Origin: a candidate division BRC1 bacterium HGW-BRC1-1
Lineage (GTDB): Bacteria > Sumerlaeota > Sumerlaeia > Sumerlaeales > Sumerlaeaceae
Assembly (NCBI GenBank): GCA_002842095.1
Contig: PHCB01000016.1
Span: forward strand, 1-52,148
DNA length: 52,148 nt
Direction of reading: 5' to 3'
Position numbers and translations under genes: made by a program
The notes under the pieces: model-generated
What the model saw: the letters and a program-made list of their open reading frames with translations, nothing else
Told to the model about the DNA's origin: nothing
Databases searched by the model: none
In this document: piece after piece, positions 1 to 7,700 of the stretch
Numbering within the stretch: the stretch's first letter is position 1
Layout of the letters: each line of letters begins with the position of its first letter

Positions 1-98
1 CCGCCTACAACAAGAGCGCCGCTCCCTTTGAATGGACAAAGAAAGAGGTCGGACCTAAAATGCTTAAGGATACTTACGGCTGAAAGCGCAAGGGAGTA
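1..98 (+). mobile_element. Right end of an insertion sequence (partial)
   Basis: The first bases of the window encode the last residues of a transposase-like protein and are fused to the middle of a comF-like gene read from the other strand. The comF-like reading frame keeps its normal character down to about position 100 and then runs into the transposase tail. A TA dinucleotide lies at 97-98, the target used by IS630/Tc1-type elements, so the element may end there. The exact boundary and the left end cannot be seen. Confidence 0.5.
3..83 (+). CDS. Transposase C-terminal tail (partial, 5' end outside window)
   Basis: An open frame enters from the left edge and stops with TGA at 81-83, giving 26 residues. 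It contains the segment YNKSAAPFEWTKKEV, which resembles the C-terminal ends of DDE transposases of the IS630/Tc1-mariner kind (pattern YN-x(2,3)-PF-x-W-x-K). The family assignment rests on this short tail only. The frame overlaps, on the opposite strand, the artificial stop of the interrupted comF-like gene, which supports an insertion event rather than two intact neighbours. The catalytic DDE residues lie outside the window. Confidence 0.5.
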   Translation, partial: AYNKSAAPFEWTKKEVGPKMLKDTYG

Positions 99-280
99 CG
101 AGTGTCGGGAGCGCCGCAAACCGGGCAAAGTGGATCGCGCAGCGGTTCCATGGCTTTAAGACAATCGATACAAACGAGCCCCTCGCGACCGATAATCCGT
201 TCATCGCAACCGGGGCAGATGCGCGGCAGAAACAAATCCGCCGCTGCACCTGCCCACAGTCTGATGTTACGCGTTAACAC
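74..280 (-). pseudogene. comF: comF-like phosphoribosyltransferase gene, truncated after the zinc-ribbon domain
   Basis: The 68-residue frame carries the N-terminal double zinc-ribbon of ComF/ComFC proteins: Cys pairs C22-C25, C37-C40 and C52-C55 in the spacing CPGC, CIDC, CPVC after the typical hydrophobic start (ADLFLPRICPGC). Intact ComF proteins are about 220-250 residues and continue into a phosphoribosyltransferase domain used in DNA uptake. Here the frame ends just after the third Cys pair, where it meets the transposase tail at the left window edge. The last residues are probably read from insertion-sequence DNA. It lies 51 bases downstream of pgk on the same strand and was probably cotranscribed. 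The protein is presumably inactive. Confidence 0.65.
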
Positions 281-331
281 GTTTGCTCACTCGGCTATGT
301 AGCTCGTGGTTCACACGAAAACCGGGAACGA

Positions 332-1528
332 TTATTTCTCGTTCAGGGCTTCAATGCCGGGCAGCTTCTTGCCTTCGAGGAACTCGAGGGAAGCACCGCC
401 ACCCGTGGAGATGTGCGACATCTTGTCGGCCAGCTTGAACTTCTTAACCGCCGCTGCGCTGTCGCCGCCGCCGATGATGGTCACCGCGTCGCTCTCTGCC
501 ATGGCCTGCGCAACGGCCTTGGTACCCGCGGCAAACTCATCGATTTCGAACACGCCCACAGGGCCGTTCCAAACCACGGTCTTGGCGGAAGCAATGATGT
601 CGCAGAACTTCTCGATGGTGGCCGGGCCGATATCGACACCCATCCATCCGTCGGGAATCTCACCGCTCTTCACCACCTTGCGGGCTGCGGTCGGGTCGGG
701 CCTGTCCGTGCTCTCGCAAATGAGCGAATCCACCGGCAACACCAATTGCTTGCCCGCAGCCTGCGCGTCGACGAGGGTCTGCTTGGCAACGTCCAGCGTT
801 TCCAACTCGAACAGCGACGAGCCAATCGTTCCGCCCTGGGCCTTCGCGAAGGTATACGTCATGCCGCCGCCCAGCAGAAGCACATCCACCTTCTTCAACA
901 TGCTCGAAATCACATCGATCTTCGACGACACCTTAGACCCACCGAGAATGCCCACGAACGGACGCTCCGGGTTGCTCAGCGCCTCGTCCAGATACTTCAG
1001 TTCCTTCTCCACCAGAAAACCGGCAACAGCCACAGGCAGATGCTTTGTGATGCCCTCGGTGCTGGCATGGGCGCGGTGCACGGAACCAAAAGCGTCCTGC
1101 ACAAAGATGTCCGCCAGAGCCGCCAGCTTCGCGGCGAAGTCCGCATCGTTCTTCTCTTCCTCGGGATGAAAACGAACATTTTCCAGCATCAGAACTTCGC
1201 CCGGCTTCAGGTCGGCGGCCAGCTTTTCAACTTCCGGACCTATGCAATCGGGCGCCATCTTGACAGGCTTACCCAGCAACTTGCCCAGTTGTTCGGCCGC
1301 CGCGGACAGGCTCATGTCAGTGCAAACCTTCCCCTTGGGGCGTCCCAGATGCGAAGCGAGAATGACCGAAGCCCCCTGCTCCAGCAGAAACTGAATGGTA
1401 GGCAACGACGCCTTGATGCGCTTGTCGTCAGTGATCGCGCCATTCTCCATCGGCACGTTGAAATCCACACGAACAAAAACTTTCTTCCCCTTAAGGTCTG
1501 CCAGGTCCTTCACGGTTTTCTTGGCCAC
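332..1528 (-). CDS. pgk: Phosphoglycerate kinase
   Basis: Catalyses 1,3-bisphosphoglycerate + ADP to 3-phosphoglycerate + ATP in glycolysis. The 398-residue protein has all the family signatures: VRVDFNVP near residue 19, SHLGRPKG, MLENVRFHPEEEKN, DAFGSVHRAHAS, GGSKVSSKI, LLLGGGMTYTF, VVWNGPVGVFE and the nucleotide-binding GGGDSAAAVKKF with HISTGGGASLEFLEG near the C-terminus. I place the start at the GTG at 1528, giving (V/M)AKKTVKDLADLKGKKV as in other PGKs, with a GAGGAG Shine-Dalgarno sequence 11 bases upstream. An in-frame ATG at 1588 would add 20 residues unlike the family. The truncated comF-like gene follows on the same strand. Function is certain. Confidence 0.97.
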   Translation of the reverse strand: MAKKTVKDLADLKGKKVFVRVDFNVPMENGAITDDKRIKASLPTIQFLLEQGASVILASHLGRPKGKVCTDMSLSAAAEQLGKLLGKPVKMAPDCIGPEVEKLAADLKPGEVLMLENVRFHPEEEKNDADFAAKLAALADIFVQDAFGSVHRAHASTEGITKHLPVAVAGFLVEKELKYLDEALSNPERPFVGILGGSKVSSKIDVISSMLKKVDVLLLGGGMTYTFAKAQGGTIGSSLFELETLDVAKQTLVDAQAAGKQLVLPVDSLICESTDRPDPTAARKVVKSGEIPDGWMGVDIGPATIEKFCDIIASAKTVVWNGPVGVFEIDEFAAGTKAVAQAMAESDAVTIIGGGDSAAAVKKFKLADKMSHISTGGGASLEFLEGKKLPGIEALNEK

Positions 1529-1804
1529 GGTGTGCGAGTCTCCTCTGAGATGCTTGATATTTAACGGGCTTCTGCAAACAGATAACACGCACCGGCAAAC
1601 CGGGATTCAAATGGAAATCGTCCGACGTCGGACATTTGACCCGGAAAAGTGGCGATAAGGTTTTGTAGCTTCCCGGCGAACCCGTGCGCGCATAAAAGAA
1701 AGCAATTCCAACCCGACATTGCCGACGAATACCCCCTGCCCGCAAGAGTATGAAAAGTGGCGCTAAGCAGCCTCGCCCGCGAGCCTGCCCCAAGCACCCC
1801 CCGT

Positions 1805-1891
1805 GGAGGGGTGGCCGAGTGGCTAATGGCAGCAGACTGTAAATCTGCCGCGCTCCGCGCTACGGAGGTTCGAATCCTCCCCCCTCCACCA
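1805..1891 (+). tRNA. tRNA-Tyr (anticodon GTA)
   Basis: Class II tRNA with a complete cloverleaf. The acceptor arm GGAGGGG (1805-1811) pairs with CCCCTCC (1881-1887). The discriminator A and an encoded CCA follow at 1888-1891. The anticodon stem GCAGA/TCTGC encloses the loop CTGTAAA with GTA at 1839-1841, and the T arm is GGAGG-TTCGAAT-CCTCC. A long variable arm (about 1849-1863) is expected for bacterial tRNA-Tyr. It stands alone between divergent neighbours. Confidence 0.97.
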
Positions 1892-2053
1892 CTTCTAAAC
1901 TCTATAAAATCAAGTCTGATTGACCCCACACGCCGTTGCGCGGGAGGAGACCATATGGTTTCGCATGCGACGCGCCGTTGAGGGGTCGCATAAAATTGTA
2001 AGTTTCCTAGCGAAACGGCGGCCGCTGGTCGTTCGCAAATTCCTGTTCAAGTC

Positions 2054-2414
2054 TTAGAGCGGTTTTGATGTAAGTGTTAGCACATCCTGCAATCTTGAAA
2101 TAGTTGGAGCATTGGGTCAGGATCGGTTGTGCGTGCAGGGCAAACTGGAGGCCGGGTGGAGGCCTGAGGTAGACCCCTGTACGGATAATGGCTTTCCGAT
2201 TGCGCGCCAGTTGAACCGCTTGCACACCGCTTGCACACCGGTTGCACGCCGGTTGCACCGGGGTTGCCATCGCCAGCAAGTGGGCAAGCGGGGGGCGGTA
2301 GAATCGGGCGCCCGGGCGAGGCCGTGGGTGCCACCTACCACAGGAATGGGCGGTCACAATTCGACATCCCAGCGCACCACGATTCTGTAATCATTTGAAT
2401 CGAAATCGCTCTGA
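2054..2414. repeat. Dispersed non-coding element with terminal inverted repeats, copy 1
   Basis: This 361-base unit recurs at 20528-20900 in the same orientation with high similarity along its whole length. Its ends are imperfect inverted repeats: TTAGAGCGGTTTTGAT at the left, and TCAGAGCGATTTCGAT when the right end is read on the other strand. Inside, at 2216-2268, are about four tandem 11-base units of the form CCG(C/G)TTGCACA. It sits 54 bases past the stop codon of the secreted hydrolase gene. Short frames cross it on both strands, but none resembles a known protein. The structure fits a MITE-like or REP-like mobile non-coding element. The 1892-2053 stretch before it holds nothing I recognise. 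Confidence 0.8.
2216..2268 (+). repeat. 11-bp tandem array inside repeat element copy 1
   Basis: Units start at 2216, 2227, 2238 and 2249, with a degenerate fifth at 2259. The consensus is CCGSTTGCACA. The 11-base period is close to one helical turn, so the TTGCAC cores would face the same side of the DNA. The second element has one more unit. Confidence 0.8.
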
Positions 2415-2467
2415 GCGGCGGGGGGAGAGGGCATTCGACGGCGGGGTTTGGTCACAGCCGACGAAGG

Positions 2468-4669
2468 TCAGTACTTTGCCCAGTGACCGACGGCGGCTGC
2501 GCCGAGGTTCATGTTCACCGTCACCACGCTGCCGGGGTCCACCATCGTGGCTGATGCGATCGTTGTTTCCGACCCGCCCGGCGGCGTGGCGCGCAGGGTG
2601 TGGTTCCCCGGTGGCACGTTCAGGATTCCGAACCATCCGCTGCCGTCGGTCACGGTCGCACTGCCGGGCAGTCCCACCACTTCCACGGATGCGTGGTCCA
2701 CCGGCTCGCCGCCCATGGTCACGGTGCCCTCCAGGATGCCGACGGTTGGCGCATATTTCCACGCAGGCTGGGGCGGATCGAGCCATGACGGGTAAACCTG
2801 CGTGCGCAGTGCGTCATAGAATTGCGCACGCGTGGCACCCTCTGTATTGCCCGTCACTTCACTGCGCCAGGCGAACAGGTTCATTCCGCCTCCATTGTGG
2901 CGCACCCACAGAAGTTGATCTATCGTGCCACCGATGGACACGTGTCGATACGGGCTGATGCCGATGATGGTGCCGCGCCCGTCGTCGGCTGCGAAAGACA
3001 TATTGGCGCATGCGCGGAAGGCCACTGTTTCGGTCTCTGCCTTGTAGTTCATGGGCATGCTGTAGTCGATTATCCCCGCCCGCAGCCAGCCGATCCAGTC
3101 TTGAAATACGGATCGATACGTCGATGACGATGTCCAGTTCTCCAGCGTGGTGCCGGCACCGGTGGAAATGCCGCACGTGGAAAATACCACACGTGGTTTC
3201 ATCTGCCACGCTTTCACATAACCCTTCCTCACTTCCAGCGTCACGCACTCGCGCCGCCAGTCGCTCCAGGCGGTATCGGTGGTGGCGGGGTCTCCCGTGC
3301 GGCCGTTCAACGCGTTAAAGCGGGCGAGGCTCGTGGGATTATAACCGTATTCCGTTCCACCGGGATAGCGGATGTAGTCGAGGTTGATGCCGTCGATGTC
3401 GTAATTGGCCAGGCAGTCGAGGATGACCGATGTGTTGTGATCCACGGCGCCCGGATGCCCGGGGTCGAGGTAGGATGTTTGCGGATCCTCGGTGCCATCC
3501 GCGCGGAGCATGGCATATTCCGGATGGCGCGACAGCACATGGCCGGGTGCGAGCGTTTCGCCGTTCCGCACGCGATGCGATACGAACCACGCATGCACCT
3601 GCAGGCGACGTTTGCCGCCGGAGGTATCGTGGGCCAGCGCAATCACGCGCGCCAGCGGATCGAAACCGGGTCCGCCGGTGATATTCGTGCCGCGTGGCTC
3701 CAACGCCGAGTTGTAATAGGCGTCGCCCACTTTGCGCACCTCCAACAACAGCGTGTTGATGTTGGCCGCGCGGCAGGTGTCGACCAGATCCTGCGCCTGT
3801 GCCTCGTCCAAGAATCCCACTCCCCACGAGGTGACCCAGATGCAACGCCACTCGGCGGTTGGGTGGGCCTGCACGTGGAAACCGCCCGCGCGGGGCAGTG
3901 CGTTGCGGGCGGCGTCGTCAGTGGCACGGAGCACGAAGCTCACCTGCGCGTCCGCCGCGAGAGGGTCGAGTTGCGCCGCATAGGTACCATCGTTTGCGGC
4001 GCCGTCGTTGTGGGCACCGTCGTCATACAGGACAAGCGTTCGGGTGGTTTCGCCCCACACGGCCACATCGACGGTGGCCGAAGTGATGGCGGCACCCATG
4101 CATGGTGTGATGCGACAGCGCAAGGTGACGGCCTGTCCGGTGAAGGCGTATCCGGGATCCTGGGAGATGTCGCCGATGATGGGCGGCCCCGCAGGCGCGG
4201 GACGAAAGATCATTGCGTCTGCGATGTGCGCACCGGGGTCGCCACCCCCCGTCAGCGTAACCTGGCCCGCCGTACCCTCGGCGAAAGGATACACACCCAG
4301 AGACACCTCGCGGATGCCCGTACCGACCTGGCTGATTTCCGCTTCGGCGGTGCCACCGGCAAACGCCACCGTGTGCGGCGCGCGCGGGGTGCGGTTGGCA
4401 CTGGCAAGAAAAGCCGCCAGCACCTCGTAATTGCCGGCCGCCGGCAGCGTGGGATGCCACGTGGCGGTCAGCGAAGGATTGCCCCCGCCCACGAATACGT
4501 ACGTGCCCCCGTTCCAACCCGACGAGACGCTCTGTGTCCACGTGCCGACGGTGGTGAAGCCAGGGGGGCCGGCGTCGTTATCCACGACCACATCTTGGGC
4601 AAAAGCAGGGCCGACGGACGTCGCAATGAGTGTCGCGGCCAAAACGAAAATCCGCATCGAGACGTGCAT
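2468..4669 (-). CDS. Secreted GHL10-family glycoside hydrolase-like protein with carbohydrate-binding-like modules
   Basis: Predicted exported polysaccharide-active enzyme of about 733 residues. A signal peptide (MRIFVLAATLIATSVG...AFA) is followed by a domain of about 130 residues resembling the golvesin/xanthan-lyase C-terminal module, then an Ig-like domain with the pattern DDGAHNDGAANDGTY. Next comes a GHL10-type (PF02638) TIM barrel starting at EWRCIWVTSW, with the signature DGINLDYIRYP carrying the likely catalytic acid. A carboxypeptidase-regulatory-like beta domain (GILEGTVTMGGEPVDHASVEV) ends the protein. I use the ATG at 4669 because GGAG lies 9 bases upstream; an ATG at 4711 is also in frame. 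The substrate is unknown. GHL10 proteins are usually implicated in peptidoglycan or exopolysaccharide cleavage. Repeat element copy 1 follows the stop. Confidence 0.85.
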   Translation of the reverse strand: MHVSMRIFVLAATLIATSVGPAFAQDVVVDNDAGPPGFTTVGTWTQSVSSGWNGGTYVFVGGGNPSLTATWHPTLPAAGNYEVLAAFLASANRTPRAPHTVAFAGGTAEAEISQVGTGIREVSLGVYPFAEGTAGQVTLTGGGDPGAHIADAMIFRPAPAGPPIIGDISQDPGYAFTGQAVTLRCRITPCMGAAITSATVDVAVWGETTRTLVLYDDGAHNDGAANDGTYAAQLDPLAADAQVSFVLRATDDAARNALPRAGGFHVQAHPTAEWRCIWVTSWGVGFLDEAQAQDLVDTCRAANINTLLLEVRKVGDAYYNSALEPRGTNITGGPGFDPLARVIALAHDTSGGKRRLQVHAWFVSHRVRNGETLAPGHVLSRHPEYAMLRADGTEDPQTSYLDPGHPGAVDHNTSVILDCLANYDIDGINLDYIRYPGGTEYGYNPTSLARFNALNGRTGDPATTDTAWSDWRRECVTLEVRKGYVKAWQMKPRVVFSTCGISTGAGTTLENWTSSSTYRSVFQDWIGWLRAGIIDYSMPMNYKAETETVAFRACANMSFAADDGRGTIIGISPYRHVSIGGTIDQLLWVRHNGGGMNLFAWRSEVTGNTEGATRAQFYDALRTQVYPSWLDPPQPAWKYAPTVGILEGTVTMGGEPVDHASVEVVGLPGSATVTDGSGWFGILNVPPGNHTLRATPPGGSETTIASATMVDPGSVVTVNMNLGAAAVGHWAKY

Positions 4670-4906
4670 GGCATTCATCTCCAGAAATGAGAAACCGCCC
4701 ATGGGGCGCAAAAAAGGCTAAAGATGAACCAGCAAGGCTCCAGAACACGAAGAAATGCAATGGCAACGAGACGGTGCGCTTTTCAGGGAGACGTTGCCTG
4801 GCTCATCCGGCTGAGGCGTCCATGCTGCGGGTGGCAGGGCACTGGCTTCTTGATGTCGGTTTTACACAAATGACATTTTAAAAGCTGGTGCCTGCCGGTG
4901 CAGATT

Positions 4907-5833
4907 TTAATGGTCGCAGATGTTGGTTCCCGCCTCAAGGGTACCGGCCAGGTATTTGCCTACCAGGTCTTCGGGGGTCTCGGCGGGGGCGCCTACGAGG
5001 ACTTGGATTCCTTGTTCTGAAAATAGGGTTTGTGCGCGCTGGCCCATGCCGCCGGCTATGATCATGGTTACTCCACGTTCGGCCAGCCAGGGGGGAAGCA
5101 GGCCTGGTTCATGGGGTGGGGCGGCGATGTCTTCGCGCTTGATGGCTTTTTTACTCTGCGGGTCCACATCGACGAGCGCGAATTGGGCGCAGTGGCCGAA
5201 GTGTATGGCGAGTTTGCCGTCTGCCAGTGGTATTGCTATTCTCATGTGCTTGTCCTCTGCCTTCATTTTGGGTTGTTTGAAATCTGTGTCGGTTTGAGTT
5301 TGATTCACGGGTGCGTCGGACCGCGCTGCGGATTGCGGGCCGGCCTGATTTTTCTCTTTGCTCTCGTGCGGCTTGTGGCCGCCGTGCTGACAATCGCTGC
5401 TTCCGCAGTTTGAGCGCGGCTCGCCCCAGGCCGGCTCGCTGTAAAACGCCTGGCCTCGGGTCATGGAATCTTCGCAGGCCGCTTGTAGGGTGATTGCTGC
5501 AAGGAGGGCGCAGTGCTCAACCTCGGGCGGAAAGCCGCCGAGGGCGTCGAGGATGTCTTGTTGTCCCAACGGTTCCGCACCTTCAAATTGGCGATCCGTT
5601 GCGAGACAACTGGCCATGCTGCCGGCGGCCCGAGATGAGCCGCAGCCGTCGGTGACAAACGATACTTTTTCGATCTTGCCGCCGCGCAGGCTGACCCAAA
5701 AGACCATGCTGTCGCCGCATGGTCCGGTGATGTAGGCGCGTCCGTTGAACTGGTCCAGCGGGCCATAGTTGCGTGCCTGCGAAGCGTGGTCGCGTGCCAC
5801 TTCCGAGAATCCGTTGAAATCATTACAGCTCAT
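4907..5833 (-). CDS. IscU/NifU-like scaffold fused to a NifX/NifB-type cofactor-binding domain
   Basis: This 308-residue protein joins two iron-sulfur handling domains. Residues 20-125 match the IscU/NifU N-terminal scaffold, with the three cluster-ligating cysteines C39 (GPCGD, including the conserved Asp41), C64 (DGCGSS) and C108 (EHCAL). Residues 197-308 match the dinitrogenase iron-molybdenum cofactor family (PF02579: start MRIAIPLADGKLAIHFGHC, later IIAGGMGQRA). The linker of about 65 residues is rich in Cys and His (C143, C148, H150, H153, H156) and could bind metal. Its ATG overlaps the stop of the MinD-like gene (ATGA), so translation is probably coupled. It is the last gene of the operon. 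No nitrogenase genes are near, so a general iron-sulfur or metal-cofactor role is more likely than nitrogen fixation. Confidence 0.85.
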   Translation of the reverse strand: MSCNDFNGFSEVARDHASQARNYGPLDQFNGRAYITGPCGDSMVFWVSLRGGKIEKVSFVTDGCGSSRAAGSMASCLATDRQFEGAEPLGQQDILDALGGFPPEVEHCALLAAITLQAACEDSMTRGQAFYSEPAWGEPRSNCGSSDCQHGGHKPHESKEKNQAGPQSAARSDAPVNQTQTDTDFKQPKMKAEDKHMRIAIPLADGKLAIHFGHCAQFALVDVDPQSKKAIKREDIAAPPHEPGLLPPWLAERGVTMIIAGGMGQRAQTLFSEQGIQVLVGAPAETPEDLVGKYLAGTLEAGTNICDH

Positions 5834-6825
5834 GATTTTGCTTCCGTCCTATGTATTAGCGTTCCCATGCCATTGTGCATTTGTTCGTTGATCGGGCGGC
5901 TCTCCCGCTCCATGTTTTGAAACTGCTCGGTCAGGTGCTGCCAGATTTCACGAATGTCCTGCGCGCAACCGTCGCTCTGGAATTCCACCACGGCCTGCTC
6001 GTGTATTTGAGCCAGCGTGACGGCACGATCGTAGCGTATCCGTCCGGCCACGGTGGCACCTTGTTGTTGTGCTGCGTCTTCTATTTTCTTCGCCATTTCG
6101 GGGTCGATGTCCCATTTGTTGACGCAGACCGTGGTGGGGATATTGAAGTGTCGGGTGAGGGCGAGGACACGTTCCAAGTCGTGTTCGCCCGATACGGTGG
6201 GCTCGGTGACGATGAGGACGAGCGTCGCGCCGGTGACCGAGGCGATGACCGGACAACCGATGCCGGGAGGGCCGTCCACGATGATCAATGGGTGGTTTCC
6301 CTCACGGGCGATCCGCTTCGCTTCCTGGCGAACGGTGGAGACAAGCTTGCCGGAATTCTCAGCGGCAACTCCCAGACGGGCGTGGACCATGGGTCCGCAG
6401 CGGGTCTGAGAGACCATCCATTCGCCACAGAGGCTTTCGGGGAAATCGATCGCGTGTTCCGGGCAGAAGCGCACGCAAACACCGCACCCTTCGCACGCAA
6501 CCGGGTCGATGCGAAATTTCCGGACGCCGCTGTCACTCTCGCTCATCTCCACGGCACCATAGCGGCAGAGTGTGTGGCAGACCCCGCAAGCGTTGCATTC
6601 GTCTTGTCGTATCACTGCCTCGTGACCCGCCAGAAAATCGTGAGACTCGGTCATCCGGGGAGAGAGAACCAGATGCAGGTCGGCCGCATCCACATCGCAA
6701 TCGGCGATGACCGGACGATTAGCCAGACACGCAAAAGAAGCCACCACGCTGGTCTTGCCCGTGCCTCCCTTGCCGCTGATGACGACGAGTTCTCTTGGCT
6801 TGCTGTTGGTCGATTCCATTGTCAT
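5830..6825 (-). CDS. MinD/Mrp-superfamily P-loop ATPase with inserted 2[4Fe-4S] ferredoxin domain (second copy)
   Basis: Cytoplasmic ATPase of 331 residues. The deviant Walker A motif GKGGTGKT is at residues 18-25. An inserted bacterial ferredoxin carries two CxxCxxCxxxC motifs (C77-C80-C83-C87 and C111-C114-C117-C121). The Walker B-like IIVDGPPGIGCPV follows, and the segment VNKWDI fits the nucleotide base-binding motif. Related proteins occur in pairs in anaerobes, next to NifX-like genes, and are thought to act in iron-sulfur cluster or redox cofactor assembly. The ATG overlaps the upstream MinD-like stop by 4 bases and its own stop overlaps the IscU-NifX start by 4 bases. It is paralogous to the gene just upstream. 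Confidence 0.9.
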   Translation of the reverse strand: MTMESTNSKPRELVVISGKGGTGKTSVVASFACLANRPVIADCDVDAADLHLVLSPRMTESHDFLAGHEAVIRQDECNACGVCHTLCRYGAVEMSESDSGVRKFRIDPVACEGCGVCVRFCPEHAIDFPESLCGEWMVSQTRCGPMVHARLGVAAENSGKLVSTVRQEAKRIAREGNHPLIIVDGPPGIGCPVIASVTGATLVLIVTEPTVSGEHDLERVLALTRHFNIPTTVCVNKWDIDPEMAKKIEDAAQQQGATVAGRIRYDRAVTLAQIHEQAVVEFQSDGCAQDIREIWQHLTEQFQNMERESRPINEQMHNGMGTLIHRTEAKS

Positions 6826-7700
6826 CTCGACCCGCCTTTCGCCGCCACAAGCTGGCCGCGCACCTCGTGCACCATAGCGGTCACCTTGGCCCGTAACCTC
6901 TCGAAGAGGTTGCGATATTGCGGGAGTGCGTCCACGATCAGGCGGCCACGTGAGTATGCCTCGGCGATTTGTCGATCGTCCGGGATTTCCAGGAGAACAG
7001 GGATTCCTTCACTGAGGCAGAATGCGTGCACGCGATCGTCGCCAACTCCCATGCGATTTACCACCACCCCGAACGGGATGCCGAGTTGCCGGACCATGTC
7101 CACTGCAAGCGTCAGATCGTGAAGCCCGAACGGGGTCGGTTCTGTGACCAGCAAAACGAAGTCAGAACCTCCAATCGTGGATATCACGGGACATGATGTG
7201 CCGGGAGGTGCGTCGAGAATTATGGGCAGGTTATCAGTTGCCCGGTCTTTGACTTGTCGAATCAGCGGGGGAGCCATCACCACGCCAATGTCAAGGCGTC
7301 CCTGGATCAGCGTGATGTTCCCCGCCTGCAAGGTTTCGACCGTGCCGATGCGCCTGTCGACCTCACGAATGGCGTGTTGGGGGCAGACCAACATACAGCC
7401 GCCACACCAGTGACACATTTCGGGGAACACGAGAGGCTTCGTGCCGAATGAGACGATCGCATGGTATTCGCAGAAGCGGCCGCATTCGCCGCAACCATCG
7501 CACAAGGCCTCGTCCACTTCGGGAACCGGAATGGTTGCGATATCCTGAGAGATCAAATCGCTATTCAGAAATAGATGTGCGTTCGGCTCTTCGACGTCGC
7601 AGTCCAGTAGCTGAACTTGCGACCCGAAGACTCTTGCCAGGTTTGCAGAAACGGTTGTCTTGCCTGTTCCGCCTTTTCCCGAGGCGACCGCGATTCTCAT
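6822..7700 (-). CDS. MinD/Mrp-superfamily P-loop ATPase with inserted 2[4Fe-4S] ferredoxin domain (first copy)
   Basis: The 292-residue protein starts MRIAVASGKGGTGKTT, with the deviant Walker A at residues 8-15, and carries an inserted ferredoxin (C67-C70-C73-C77 and C96-C99-C102-C106). Walker B lies in IILDAPPGTSCPV, followed by VNRMGVGDD. I chose the ATG at 7700, which overlaps the DUF89 stop as ATGA. The frame stays open to 7796, but the extra 32 residues look non-coding and lie inside the DUF89 gene. Two such paralogous ATPases in tandem may form a heterodimer; that is inference from the arrangement and known MinD-family dimerisation. The first half-cluster has Glu where Pro usually follows the fourth Cys. 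Confidence 0.9.
   Translation of the reverse strand: MRIAVASGKGGTGKTTVSANLARVFGSQVQLLDCDVEEPNAHLFLNSDLISQDIATIPVPEVDEALCDGCGECGRFCEYHAIVSFGTKPLVFPEMCHWCGGCMLVCPQHAIREVDRRIGTVETLQAGNITLIQGRLDIGVVMAPPLIRQVKDRATDNLPIILDAPPGTSCPVISTIGGSDFVLLVTEPTPFGLHDLTLAVDMVRQLGIPFGVVVNRMGVGDDRVHAFCLSEGIPVLLEIPDDRQIAEAYSRGRLIVDALPQYRNLFERLRAKVTAMVHEVRGQLVAAKGGSR

Noticed and set aside
413-1564. A 383-codon plus-strand frame opposite pgk
   Set aside because: Antisense shadow of pgk, with Arg/His/Gln-rich composition and no recognisable domain.
2216-2268. CRISPR-like array from the short repeats in the element
   Set aside because: The units are 11 bases with no spacers of distinct sequence, and no cas gene is near.
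2007-2357. Small protein encoded by the repeat element (matching frame also in copy 2)
   Set aside because: The similar peptide in both copies follows from the DNA identity. The frame has no ribosome site and is changed by the array unit number.
3437-4690. A 417-codon plus-strand frame across the GHL10 gene
   Set aside because: Antisense shadow of the hydrolase, which has a signal peptide and family motifs on the other strand.
4800-4900. Terminator of the MinD/NifX operon
   Set aside because: I could not find a stem with adequate complementarity plus T tract between 4670 and 4906.
5875-7122. A 415-codon plus-strand frame across the MinD-like genes
   Set aside because: Antisense shadow; the minus strand has clear Walker and ferredoxin motifs.
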